Assembly: GCA_030430535.1 (NCBI GenBank)
Contig: JAUIKY010000029.1
Coordinates: forward strand, 1-47,117
Direction: 5' to 3'
DNA length: 47,117 nt
From: Bacteroidia bacterium
GTDB lineage: Bacteria > Bacteroidota > Bacteroidia > Flavobacteriales > Flavobacteriaceae
Both the position numbers and the translations under genes were made by a program. Below the pieces are notes generated by a model. That model did no database searches. It was given only the letters and a program-made list of their open reading frames with translations, and was not told where the DNA came from. Numbering within the stretch: position 1 is the first letter of the stretch; every line of letters starts with the position of its first letter. Below, piece by piece: positions 9,001 to 15,459 of this stretch.

Positions 9001-9176
9001 ATGGCCAATCCCAGCATAACCAATTCGAACCACCAAGCATCGTAAATAACGGCCCAGGCGGTCGCTGTTCCAAAATCGTTTTCAACAAATGTGGCCACGG
9101 CCATGGCAACTGCAAAAACTAAAAGCAGCAACAGCGCTAAACTTGAGGACGAAAAGAATCTATATAATTTCTGCAT
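6033..9176 (-). CDS. ccsBA: Fused ResB-CcsA cytochrome c maturation protein
   Basis: The protein has about 1047 residues from the ATG at 9176 (MQKLYRFFSSSS). A frame start at 9200 is unlikely because it lies inside a stem-loop. The N-terminal half has ResB-type membrane helices with a large periplasmic domain. The C-terminal half is CcsA-like, with many helices and the tryptophan-rich heme-handling motif WGRYWAWDPKETW near residue 950. Family knowledge: system II CcsBA moves heme across the membrane and attaches it to CxxCH motifs. The gene follows nrfH-nrfA and supplies maturation for the many multiheme proteins of this window. Family members near nrf genes may be specialised for the CxxCK heme of NrfA, but this cannot be shown here. 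Confidence 0.9.
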   Translation of the reverse strand: MQKLYRFFSSSSLALLLLLVFAVAMAVATFVENDFGTATAWAVIYDAWWFELVMLGLAIAFLANIFKYKLLRKEKWAVLLFHLAFIVIVLGAAITRYASYGGVMRIREGASSNVIISDTNFLTLHISDGSQSKTIKQKLSFAPIGNNDFSIETEFNGKNIEVSYNDFIADAVPEVVNDEANGEPILEMVITHGNGRNSIFLKKGEVESMVGHQHEIGFESDKKDIINISEKDGTFFMESPRNLEFFVMSTQQAGKVKKDSLQAVTLRTLYRDGDMSFVPLVYHEKGIFQLVSGSEKPKDNEETKDDALIVNVNVDGHEKPLNILYRQGFLPTHHHLGMDNLQLTLSYGAGAIQTPFAIKLNDFQLERYPGSSSPSSYASEVAILDDGENMPYRIFMNNVLDYKGYRFFQASYDTDEKGTVLSVSYDRVGTLVTYLGYLLMMLGMFFSLFGKTSRFQFINKKLKKLKSGAVVASCLFLFAIPNSVFANKPADSLGINIEKALKSQQIDELHADFFGRLLVQDLDGRIKPINTLASEFLRKISRKTKFTYNDLSFNANQTFLALHMLPQVWQRVPIIKVDLKKTGTLLDDVELGINGLLAFSDLMDKSGNYVLAQQAETANQKKPAERNEFDKEVLKIDERFNILYNVFIGNYLKIFPNKNDDNNTWFSYTHHFSDFPEEDGLFAKTIIPAYFKDVSTGNYEAAHDKLMYIKKYQDVLGAEVIPEPERIEAEIWYNKANVNFWMFQVFFTLGFGLLVLAILKMFSKKKWLTLLNNIFILLVLIAFLCFTGNILLRWYVAQHAPWSNGYEMLVFVAWVLVFCGLLTFRKSDFSLPLATLFSGALLFVSYLDWLSPEITNLMPVLKSYWLKIHVATIVSSYAPLALSAVLGIMALLLMIFKTSKTKTIIEIKIKELSYINEMAMTIGLFVLAVGTFLGGVWANESWGRYWAWDPKETWALISIIVYAIVLHLRFVPKLNNVYVLNVASMFAFWSIIMTSFGVNYYLAGLHSYAAGDPLPIPSFVYVLVVFMVLIAILAFFRERKRTETLAE

Positions 9177-9190
9177 AGGGCATAAAGAAG

Positions 9191-9230
9191 AAGATAACAC
9201 GAAAAGTGTTGTAACTTTACGTGTTATCTT
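9191..9230. other. Stem-loop between nrfA and ccsBA
   Basis: AAGATAACACG (9191-9201) and CGTGTTATCTT (9220-9230) form a perfect 11-bp stem with an 18-base loop. On the minus strand it sits between the nrfA stop and the ccsBA start and is followed by CTTCTT rather than a clean T run. It may be a leaky terminator or an RNA stability element that lowers ccsBA expression relative to nrfHA. Confidence 0.6.
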
Positions 9231-9252
9231 TTAGTTTTAACTTGGCAAAAGT

Positions 9253-10749
9253 TTAATTGACCATGGACACTTTTTTGCTGCTGTAATCAGCCTCGCGGTT
9301 TTTGGCTTCTTCTAGCCATTTAGGCACCAGTTTTTTCTTAAATTCTTCTTTTTCTGATTTTAATTTTTCAACATCGAGGCCAATATATTCCTGCGCTTTT
9401 TCTTTAGTTGAAATATCGGGCATTTCAACGGGAGCATTATGCCCCAGCTCGGCCAAGAGTCTGGCCAATTTTAAACGTCCTTCCTGAATAATGGTTAAGG
9501 CACCGCCCATAACGCGAGCCGTTTCAACAGGCGAATGGAAAGAAGCGCCATGTGCAGCAGCCGAATAATCCCAACGCCATTGCGCATGGCGGATATCGGT
9601 TAAAATATCTTTCATTTGTGCTTCGGTGGCGCCTAAATCCCAAGCTTTTTTAGCCTCGATATGTGCCTTCACCAAAAAGTCTTCCAACTTCAAGCGGTTT
9701 TCTGTGGCTTTACGTTGGCGTTCGTATACATTTAGTTTCAGTTTCTCTGCATCCTCGCGATGGCAAACTTGGCAGGCGTTGGCTACATTGTTGAGAGGCG
9801 ACTGAATGTGATGGTCGGTAAATTTTTGCCCACCCTCACTTTTATAAGGCATGTGGCAATCGGCACAAGACACGCCCCTGTCGGCATGTACACCCGTTAA
9901 ATACGTTTCGTAACCCGGGTGCTGTGCCTTTAACATTGGGGCACGACTTAACTGATGGGTCCAATCACTGAACTCTATCTCATCGTAATATTCTTCCATG
10001 GCTTCAGCCGTCATTCCATTTTTCCATGGAAATTTTAAATAAGGCACCCCTTCTTTTCCGGGTAATTTTTTATCAAAATAGTACTCTACGTGGCACTGTG
10101 CACAAACCAACGAACGCATTTCTTGGTGCGTTGCTTGATTGATATCTTTGCCCATTTCTTGAAACGCCTCAACCAAAGCCGGTCTGGTAATGGTGAGTTT
10201 CATGGTTTTTGAATCGTGGCAATCTGCACAGCCAATGGGGTTAACCACTTCTGCCCCTTTATCGGCCCATTTACCGGAATAAAATTCGGCAATGCCATTT
10301 TCGTTCATTAAACGCGGTACATCTGGGCTTTTACAGGTCCAGCAAGTGGCCGGCATTGGGCCATCGCCTTTCCCCTCGGGCGCACCAGTTCTCAAGGTAT
10401 TGTGTATATCTTCAATGGCGTAATAATGCCCTCTACCCTGATTATAATCTTTTGAAAATCCATAGCCTGCCCATAGCACTACCAAACGTGAATCTTCATG
10501 CAGTACGTCGCGCATGGCAGAACCGCCCTGCATGGATGCAAAACTGGTATCGGCAGTCTGTAAGTACGATTGATATTCGGCAGGAAAGTTTTTGCCCCAT
10601 TCTTCGTTACGGGGTTCGTTTTCCCCAAACTCAACTTTGGGAACGTACTTGTATTTAGCCTCATTTTTTCGGTTAACAATACTAGATGCTAACATTCCTA
10701 ATAGAAACACTACTACTGCGGTAACGATAAATAATACTTTGTTTTTCAT
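9253..10749 (-). CDS. nrfA: Ammonia-forming cytochrome c nitrite reductase NrfA
   Basis: The protein has 498 residues. An N-terminal membrane or signal segment (about 5-25) is followed by the catalytic domain with the diagnostic lysine-ligated heme site CWTCK (136-140) and four CxxCH sites: CADCH (174), CAQCH (216), CADCH (295) and CQVCH (326). Active-site residues are recognisable: Arg106 in NQGRGHYY, Tyr223 or Tyr224 in HVEYYFD and His277 in KAQHPGY. It reduces nitrite to ammonium with six electrons in the periplasm. It directly follows nrfH (11 bp), forming the usual NrfHA pair. The N-terminal segment shows no clear cleavage site, so it may stay membrane-bound. Confidence 0.97.
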   Translation of the reverse strand: MKNKVLFIVTAVVVFLLGMLASSIVNRKNEAKYKYVPKVEFGENEPRNEEWGKNFPAEYQSYLQTADTSFASMQGGSAMRDVLHEDSRLVVLWAGYGFSKDYNQGRGHYYAIEDIHNTLRTGAPEGKGDGPMPATCWTCKSPDVPRLMNENGIAEFYSGKWADKGAEVVNPIGCADCHDSKTMKLTITRPALVEAFQEMGKDINQATHQEMRSLVCAQCHVEYYFDKKLPGKEGVPYLKFPWKNGMTAEAMEEYYDEIEFSDWTHQLSRAPMLKAQHPGYETYLTGVHADRGVSCADCHMPYKSEGGQKFTDHHIQSPLNNVANACQVCHREDAEKLKLNVYERQRKATENRLKLEDFLVKAHIEAKKAWDLGATEAQMKDILTDIRHAQWRWDYSAAAHGASFHSPVETARVMGGALTIIQEGRLKLARLLAELGHNAPVEMPDISTKEKAQEYIGLDVEKLKSEKEEFKKKLVPKWLEEAKNREADYSSKKVSMVN

Positions 10750-10760
10750 TTTTTAAAAAA

Positions 10761-11360
10761 TTATTGGTCTGCTATTTGGTCTTCCAGCCATTCTGGAATT
10801 ACGGCTTCTTCGGTATCGGTGGGTAAGGGCGCTATGTTGTTTTTTATGGTTGAAATACCATGAACACTTCCATGAGGGACTTCTTGGTGGCAACTCCAAC
10901 ACTGCCTTTCGGTTCTATTTTCCTTATGGTCGTCAATCCAATTTGCATATTTGGTCTGGGTAACTTGCTGTACGTGGCACCTGATGCAATTATTCTGAAC
11001 CACTTCTGCCGAAGCTTCTCGCATAAACATCACTTCGGGCTCGGCCCTTAACGTAAAAACGGAAGCGTGGAACAGACCATCTTTCGCCTTAAAATAATAT
11101 TTATTGAACACATTGTTATGCGGCACATGGCAGTCGTTACAATTGGCCCATTCGCGGTGCGAGCTGTGCATCCAACTATTATAAACGGGTGTCATAACGT
11201 GGCAGTTTACGCAGGCTTGCGGATTATCGGACATATACGACACCAATTCGGCTTCTTTTGCCATAAAAAAACCTAATCCTGTAATAACAGCTATTAAAAA
11301 AACCGCTATGGTCCTCCATCTTGATGCCTTGTCCGGAAGGATGTTTTTTCGAAGGTTCAC
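10761..11360 (-). CDS. nrfH: Tetraheme quinol dehydrogenase subunit NrfH
   Basis: The protein has 199 residues, starting at a GTG (11358-11360). One membrane helix (about 17-34) is followed by four heme sites: CVNCH (50-54), CNDCH (74-78), CIRCH (125-129) and CWSCH (154-158). NapC/NirT family members of this kind take electrons from menaquinol and pass them to NrfA, encoded next. The shared regulator palindrome in a decayed form lies only a few bases before the GTG, which may affect translation start or early transcription. Confidence 0.93.
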   Translation of the reverse strand: MNLRKNILPDKASRWRTIAVFLIAVITGLGFFMAKEAELVSYMSDNPQACVNCHVMTPVYNSWMHSSHREWANCNDCHVPHNNVFNKYYFKAKDGLFHASVFTLRAEPEVMFMREASAEVVQNNCIRCHVQQVTQTKYANWIDDHKENRTERQCWSCHQEVPHGSVHGISTIKNNIAPLPTDTEEAVIPEWLEDQIADQ

Positions 11361-11365
11361 AATTA

Positions 11366-11383
11366 TTAAGTATTAATGTTTTT
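11366..11383 (-). promoter_or_regulatory. Degenerate FNR-like palindrome before nrfH
   Basis: TTAAGTATTAATGTTTTT keeps the left half of the palindrome seen at the globin gene but its right half has decayed. It lies just before the nrfH start codon. It may be a weak site or chance in AT-rich DNA. Confidence 0.35.
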
Positions 11384-11464
11384 TTATTAGTTGCACTATT
11401 TTATGGCTTGGGCACGAACAAAACTCCCATATTTTTTCCTTAAAAAAACTGACTTTTATCATTG

Positions 11465-11472
11465 TAAAGATA
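11465..11472 (-). promoter_or_regulatory. Possible nrfHA -7 box
   Basis: On the minus strand TATCTTTA matches TAnnTTTG in all but the last base and would give a leader of about 100 nt for nrfH. No clear TTTG lies at the -33 distance. Confidence 0.35.
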
Positions 11473-11506
11473 AAAAAATCACTTCTTACTCAATGTTATG
11501 AACACA

Positions 11507-12736
11507 TTAATTTTTATTATTTTTCCTATATTTTATATTCCCCAATTCAATCCCAATAGCCGTTTTAGCCAAAATAGTAAACACAAACGCTCCCAAAGCC
11601 CAGATACCTAATGTTACACCAATTTCAATTCCCGTTGGCGTATATTCAGCAATTTTACCGTAAGGTCCGGGGATAAACCCGGGAACAATCAATCCGAAGC
11701 CTTTTTCAATCCAAATGGCCACAAATAAAATAAAACAAGAAAAGAACAGCACCTTAAAATTATTGCGCAATTTATGGAAAGTCAACAGCACGGTAGCCAA
11801 TACATTTAATGGAATGGCCGTCCAAATCCATGGCATTAAAGCATCTTTACCATGCAGACCAAAAAACAAATAGTAAGCGCTCTCGCTGTGGTGGGTGGGC
11901 GCATAAAACTCTTTGAATAATTCCGAAATCAACATAATTAAGTTGATTTGTGCAGCTACAGTGACCACCATCGCAATTTTCTTGATGGTTTTATCTTCAA
12001 TTTTAAACGCGGTAAAGTTTCTAATAATGGCCAAGACCAAAATGATCAACGCCGGACCCGCCGCAAAAGCCGATGCCAAAAATCGAGGTCCCAAAAGGGC
12101 ATTGTTCCAGAATGGACGGGCCTGTAAACCCTGATACAAAAACGCTGTAACCAAATGAATACCTACCGCCCAAAACACCGACAAAATGGCTCCGGGCACA
12201 TATACGCTCGATTTGGCTTCCTTGCCTTGATAGTGCCTAAACAAAATATAAAACGGAATGGTTATATTCAGGAACAAGTAGCCATTAAGTACAATAACGT
12301 CCCACGTCAGCATTGAATTCGGAAAATTAAACACCCCAATCCCCGGAATCATGTGCCATAGCACCGACGGGCCTCCCATATCGGCCACCACAAAGGCCAA
12401 GCACATAATCAATGCCGCCACAGCCAAGCCTTCCCCAATCAACACGGCCTGCTTAAAGTCAATATCTTTAAGTACATAGGTTGGCATCACCAACATAACG
12501 GCTGCCGCTGCCACACCCACCAAAAACGTAAAATTGGAAATATACAAGCCCCAACTCACCCTATCGGTCATGCCCGTTACACTAAGCCCTTCCTCCAACT
12601 GAATGGAATAGCAGTACATCCCCACCAACATGATAAAAGTGAGCACACCCATCCAAATATGGTACTTAATAGACCCACGCGTAATGGTGTCCAAACTATC
12701 TTTTACCAAACTTTTAAAAACCTTCAATTGTTTCAT
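11507..12736 (-). CDS. nrfD: NrfD/PsrC-type integral membrane quinol oxidase subunit
   Basis: The protein has 409 residues and about ten membrane helices, with features of the NrfD/PsrC/HybB family, such as 'ISNFTFLVGVAAAAVMLVMPTYV' and 'FVVADMGGPSVLWHMIPG'. It is the last gene of the nap operon and pairs with the four-cluster ferredoxin encoded upstream. Such subunits exchange electrons between menaquinol and the Fe-S partner. Because the operon has no NapC, NapG or NapH, this is the best candidate for feeding NapA. A 228-bp gap with a mobile-looking repeat separates it from the ferredoxin gene, unlike the tight spacing elsewhere in the operon. Confidence 0.9.
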   Translation of the reverse strand: MKQLKVFKSLVKDSLDTITRGSIKYHIWMGVLTFIMLVGMYCYSIQLEEGLSVTGMTDRVSWGLYISNFTFLVGVAAAAVMLVMPTYVLKDIDFKQAVLIGEGLAVAALIMCLAFVVADMGGPSVLWHMIPGIGVFNFPNSMLTWDVIVLNGYLFLNITIPFYILFRHYQGKEAKSSVYVPGAILSVFWAVGIHLVTAFLYQGLQARPFWNNALLGPRFLASAFAAGPALIILVLAIIRNFTAFKIEDKTIKKIAMVVTVAAQINLIMLISELFKEFYAPTHHSESAYYLFFGLHGKDALMPWIWTAIPLNVLATVLLTFHKLRNNFKVLFFSCFILFVAIWIEKGFGLIVPGFIPGPYGKIAEYTPTGIEIGVTLGIWALGAFVFTILAKTAIGIELGNIKYRKNNKN

Positions 12737-12854
12737 CTGTTCATTTTAATTATTCTGTAAAGGCCACATGTAACACCCATTTAATCATTTCTTTTAAATC
12801 GAAATTTCAGTTATGGAGGTTTCATCAAAAAAGCTTATCATTTACATTATTTTT

Positions 12855-12954
12855 GGGCGTTACCCTGAAAAAGGGTTGGGCTTTCACTTCTCGCTGCCTC
12901 TCCCGATAACTATCTGGATCGGCGAGCTCAAACATACCGTTCAATCCCTAACGC
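12855..12954. repeat. About 100-bp structured repeat inside the nap operon
   Basis: This segment begins GGGCGTTACCC and ends CCCTAACGC, so its tips are inverted copies (GCGTTA / TAACGC). It is much richer in G and C than the flanks and has internal hairpin potential (CCGATAACTATCTGGATCGG). I recall similar GGGCGTT...CCCTAACGC elements as dispersed repeats in Flavobacteriia, but only one copy is present here. It lies between the ferredoxin and nrfD genes. Confidence 0.6.
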
Positions 12955-12964
12955 AGAGCCAACG

Positions 12965-14116
12965 TTAATCCATAAAATACCAGAACTTGGGTTCGGTACC
13001 TAAATCTTCTTTCAGCCTAAACACCTTTTTATTTTCAAGCACCCACCTAATGGTACTATTGGGATCCAACAAATTGCCAAAAATACGGGCACCCGTTGGG
13101 CAAGCCTCAACACACGCTGGATTTTTGCCCGCTCTAGAGCGCTGCACACAAAAGGTGCATTTTTCCATCACCCCTTTTTTACGCATGCGGTTGCCCAAGT
13201 AATGCTGATTTTTATTGATTTCCTCTTCGGGCACCTCGGGCTTGCTCCAGTTAAAACGACGACCATCGTAAGGGCAAGCGGCCATACAATAGCGGCAGCC
13301 CACGCACCAATCGTAATCTACCACTACCAAACCGTCATCTTCGCGCCAAGTGGCCTGCACGGGGCAAACCTCAACACAAGGTGGATTATCACAATGGAAA
13401 CACTGCGTGCCCATATAAAAATGCCCTTCTGCGGGTACTTCGTGGTAATAATTATCGTCGGCTTCATCAAAATTAAAACCCTTTCCGTCTTTCATTTCAT
13501 GAATGCGTATGTACTGCATTTGCGAATTTCTATCCTGGTTGTTTTCCTCAACACAGGCACTCACACAATCCATATAGCCTTGACATTTTGATATGTTGAA
13601 TGCATAGCCATACAAAACATCGTCTTCGGCATTTTTGGACGACATGCTAATGTTTTTACCCGTACGCAACTCATACGAACGCATCAGCCGTTCTACCGTA
13701 GCCTTTTTTTCGTCATCGTTCATCAGTTTATAGTTGCCCTTAAACTGCTCTTCCCAATCAATTTGGGCTTTTTCCTTGGTATCGTCGCCAGCCATCATGC
13801 TGCAAGAAGTGCTTACCGCGCCAGCCCCTACCAACAAACTGGCGGTAAGTTTTTTAAAAGCTGAGCGCCTGCTCATTTTAACATCAAAAACCTGATCAAA
13901 ACCATCCTTTACCCGCTCCTCTCCAATAGAAGCATTGATGGCGGCCTCGTTAAATGCTTCTTCTGTCATTTGATGGTCAACAGCATTTGAGCCGCAACCT
14001 TCAGAAGTTTTTCCGCAACCGCAAGACGAATGCGGCTCTGCTTTCTTCCTTCCGAGGTTCAACGAAAACCATTTTTTTCTTTCACTGCTCATACCTAAAT
14101 TATTGCTTTTAATCAT
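12965..14116 (-). CDS. Four-cluster ferredoxin-type electron transfer subunit with internal Tat-like signal
   Basis: The protein has 383 residues. Its cysteine groups can hold four 4Fe-4S clusters: C178/C184/C188, C239-C242-C247-C251, C271-C274-C277-C281 and C320-C323-C335-C339, as in NrfC/HybA/PsrB-type subunits. About 80 residues precede a twin-arginine-like signal SRRSAFKK (82-89), a hydrophobic stretch (90-103) and a possible lipobox STSC (Cys105). The N-terminal 80 residues also have a Cys-rich CGCGKTSEGCG segment. It should accept electrons from NrfD and hand them to the cytochromes encoded upstream. A later start at MSSERKKWF (14092) is possible. Confidence 0.88.
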   Translation of the reverse strand: MIKSNNLGMSSERKKWFSLNLGRKKAEPHSSCGCGKTSEGCGSNAVDHQMTEEAFNEAAINASIGEERVKDGFDQVFDVKMSRRSAFKKLTASLLVGAGAVSTSCSMMAGDDTKEKAQIDWEEQFKGNYKLMNDDEKKATVERLMRSYELRTGKNISMSSKNAEDDVLYGYAFNISKCQGYMDCVSACVEENNQDRNSQMQYIRIHEMKDGKGFNFDEADDNYYHEVPAEGHFYMGTQCFHCDNPPCVEVCPVQATWREDDGLVVVDYDWCVGCRYCMAACPYDGRRFNWSKPEVPEEEINKNQHYLGNRMRKKGVMEKCTFCVQRSRAGKNPACVEACPTGARIFGNLLDPNSTIRWVLENKKVFRLKEDLGTEPKFWYFMD

Positions 14117-14148
14117 TCCCTCGAAAGAGGGAACCTCTCTAATAGTTT

Positions 14149-14775
14149 CTATTCTCTTTCTTTTACTTTTTGCGTATTGAAACGCGCTGGCCAGCGCGAC
14201 TCAAAATGAGGCTCGTGTGGGTTATGGCAATTTACGCACGTCATTGATGCCCTTGGCGGTGCCCATCCTCCTATACGCTTTCCGTGCGCTCCGCCTTTCC
14301 AATCTTCAAACTGTTGGGCATGGCACTGGTTGCACAAATTGTAACTGTTATTAAAATCGATGTGGTTGCCCGTTAAGCTTTTTAAGCTGTCCATATTATA
14401 TGGATTGTGGCAGGTCACACAATTCATGGTATTTTGGTTGGCGTGATCCAACTTAATATCCCAATGGGCCTTTTTAAAATCACTGTTCTGCATTTGCTCC
14501 AGGGGTTGTGTATGGCATTCGGAACAAGCAAACATCTTTATTTCACCCTTACGTTCGGGAATTAAAAACGTGTGCTCGCCTTCAGTAATTTCAATCATGT
14601 TGATGTCTTCAAAATATGGTTCGGAAGACAAGGATGTTCCATGGTAGTTTTCTCCTTCAGCTTCAATCTTATCCATTATGCCATGATACTCCCCCTCGCC
14701 ATGCTTGCACGAGAAGCCCCCTAAAACCATAAAAAGGCATACTATTTTTATTGTAAAATATTTGTTACTGCACAT
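14149..14775 (-). CDS. Tetraheme cytochrome c lipoprotein of the nap operon
   Basis: The protein has 208 residues from the ATG at 14775; a GTG two codons earlier is also open. It overlaps the upstream cytochrome gene by 11 bp, so translation is probably coupled. The N-terminus is a lipoprotein signal ending GGFSC. Four heme sites follow: CSECH, CVTCH, CNQCH and CVNCH, with many histidines. No named family is recognised. Its place between the tetraheme NapB-like gene and the ferredoxin gene suggests that it bridges electrons from the ferredoxin/NrfD module to NapB and NapA. Confidence 0.8.
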   Translation of the reverse strand: MCSNKYFTIKIVCLFMVLGGFSCKHGEGEYHGIMDKIEAEGENYHGTSLSSEPYFEDINMIEITEGEHTFLIPERKGEIKMFACSECHTQPLEQMQNSDFKKAHWDIKLDHANQNTMNCVTCHNPYNMDSLKSLTGNHIDFNNSYNLCNQCHAQQFEDWKGGAHGKRIGGWAPPRASMTCVNCHNPHEPHFESRWPARFNTQKVKERE

Positions 14776-15457
14776 AATCACTTACCCTTTTAAAAGTTCC
14801 AATATCAGTGGTTTCTTTGTTGTTTGGCACATGGCATTGCCTACAATTTACCCTTTCGGGGTGGGTTACCCTAATTTCTTTTGGCGCACTGGGACCGGCA
14901 TGGCACGACAAACAATTTTCGTGCATTTGTATTTGGTGCGGAACTACCGGTGGGCTGCCCAACATGGCATTATTAACCCCAACTTCGGGTGCTTTTTTCT
15001 TTTCAAAATTAGTCCCTTTGAATAACCCCTTTCCCACTTGTGCCACATGGCACTGACGGCAATTTATCATTTCGGGATGTGGTGTTACTGGGGCATAGGC
15101 ATCGAACTTGGCCACAAAACCTCCATTTTGATGGCATTTTAAGCACACATCCTCGCCCATGCTTCGCTCATTGGCCACAGGATGCGGAATACTTGGCGGT
15201 GCCCCATGGAAAGCCCGATTACCATAATAGGTTTTTAAACTGCGCTGATGGGTTTCATCAATAGGCATATTGGCATAATCCAACGCATAGCTGGAACGCT
15301 CGAAAACGCCACTTTCAGAAGGCATCAACGTTATTGGGCTTTCGTTTTCAATAGGAATGTAAGCTTCCTCCTTTCCTGCTTGGTAGCTAATATTCCAAAC
15401 CACAATAAAGGCTATAAACAAAATGATAAATAAGGAAATAATACCGAACCGCTTCAT
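14765..15457 (-). CDS. napB: NapB-like cytochrome with duplicated diheme unit (tetraheme)
   Basis: The protein has 230 residues with a membrane anchor at 5-22. NapB normally has two hemes preceded by a PPxIPH motif. Here the unit occurs twice: PPSIPH (87-92), CLKCH (105-109), TPH (125-127), CRQCH (133-137), then PPVVPH (169-174), CLSCH (182-186), VTHP (197-200) and CRQCH (205-209). Thus the protein looks like a tandem duplication of NapB, with four hemes in total. It lies 2 bp after napA and should pass electrons to NapA. The anchor replaces the cleaved signal usual for soluble NapB. Confidence 0.8.
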   Translation of the reverse strand: MKRFGIISLFIILFIAFIVVWNISYQAGKEEAYIPIENESPITLMPSESGVFERSSYALDYANMPIDETHQRSLKTYYGNRAFHGAPPSIPHPVANERSMGEDVCLKCHQNGGFVAKFDAYAPVTPHPEMINCRQCHVAQVGKGLFKGTNFEKKKAPEVGVNNAMLGSPPVVPHQIQMHENCLSCHAGPSAPKEIRVTHPERVNCRQCHVPNNKETTDIGTFKRVSDYVQ

Positions 15458-15459
15458 GG

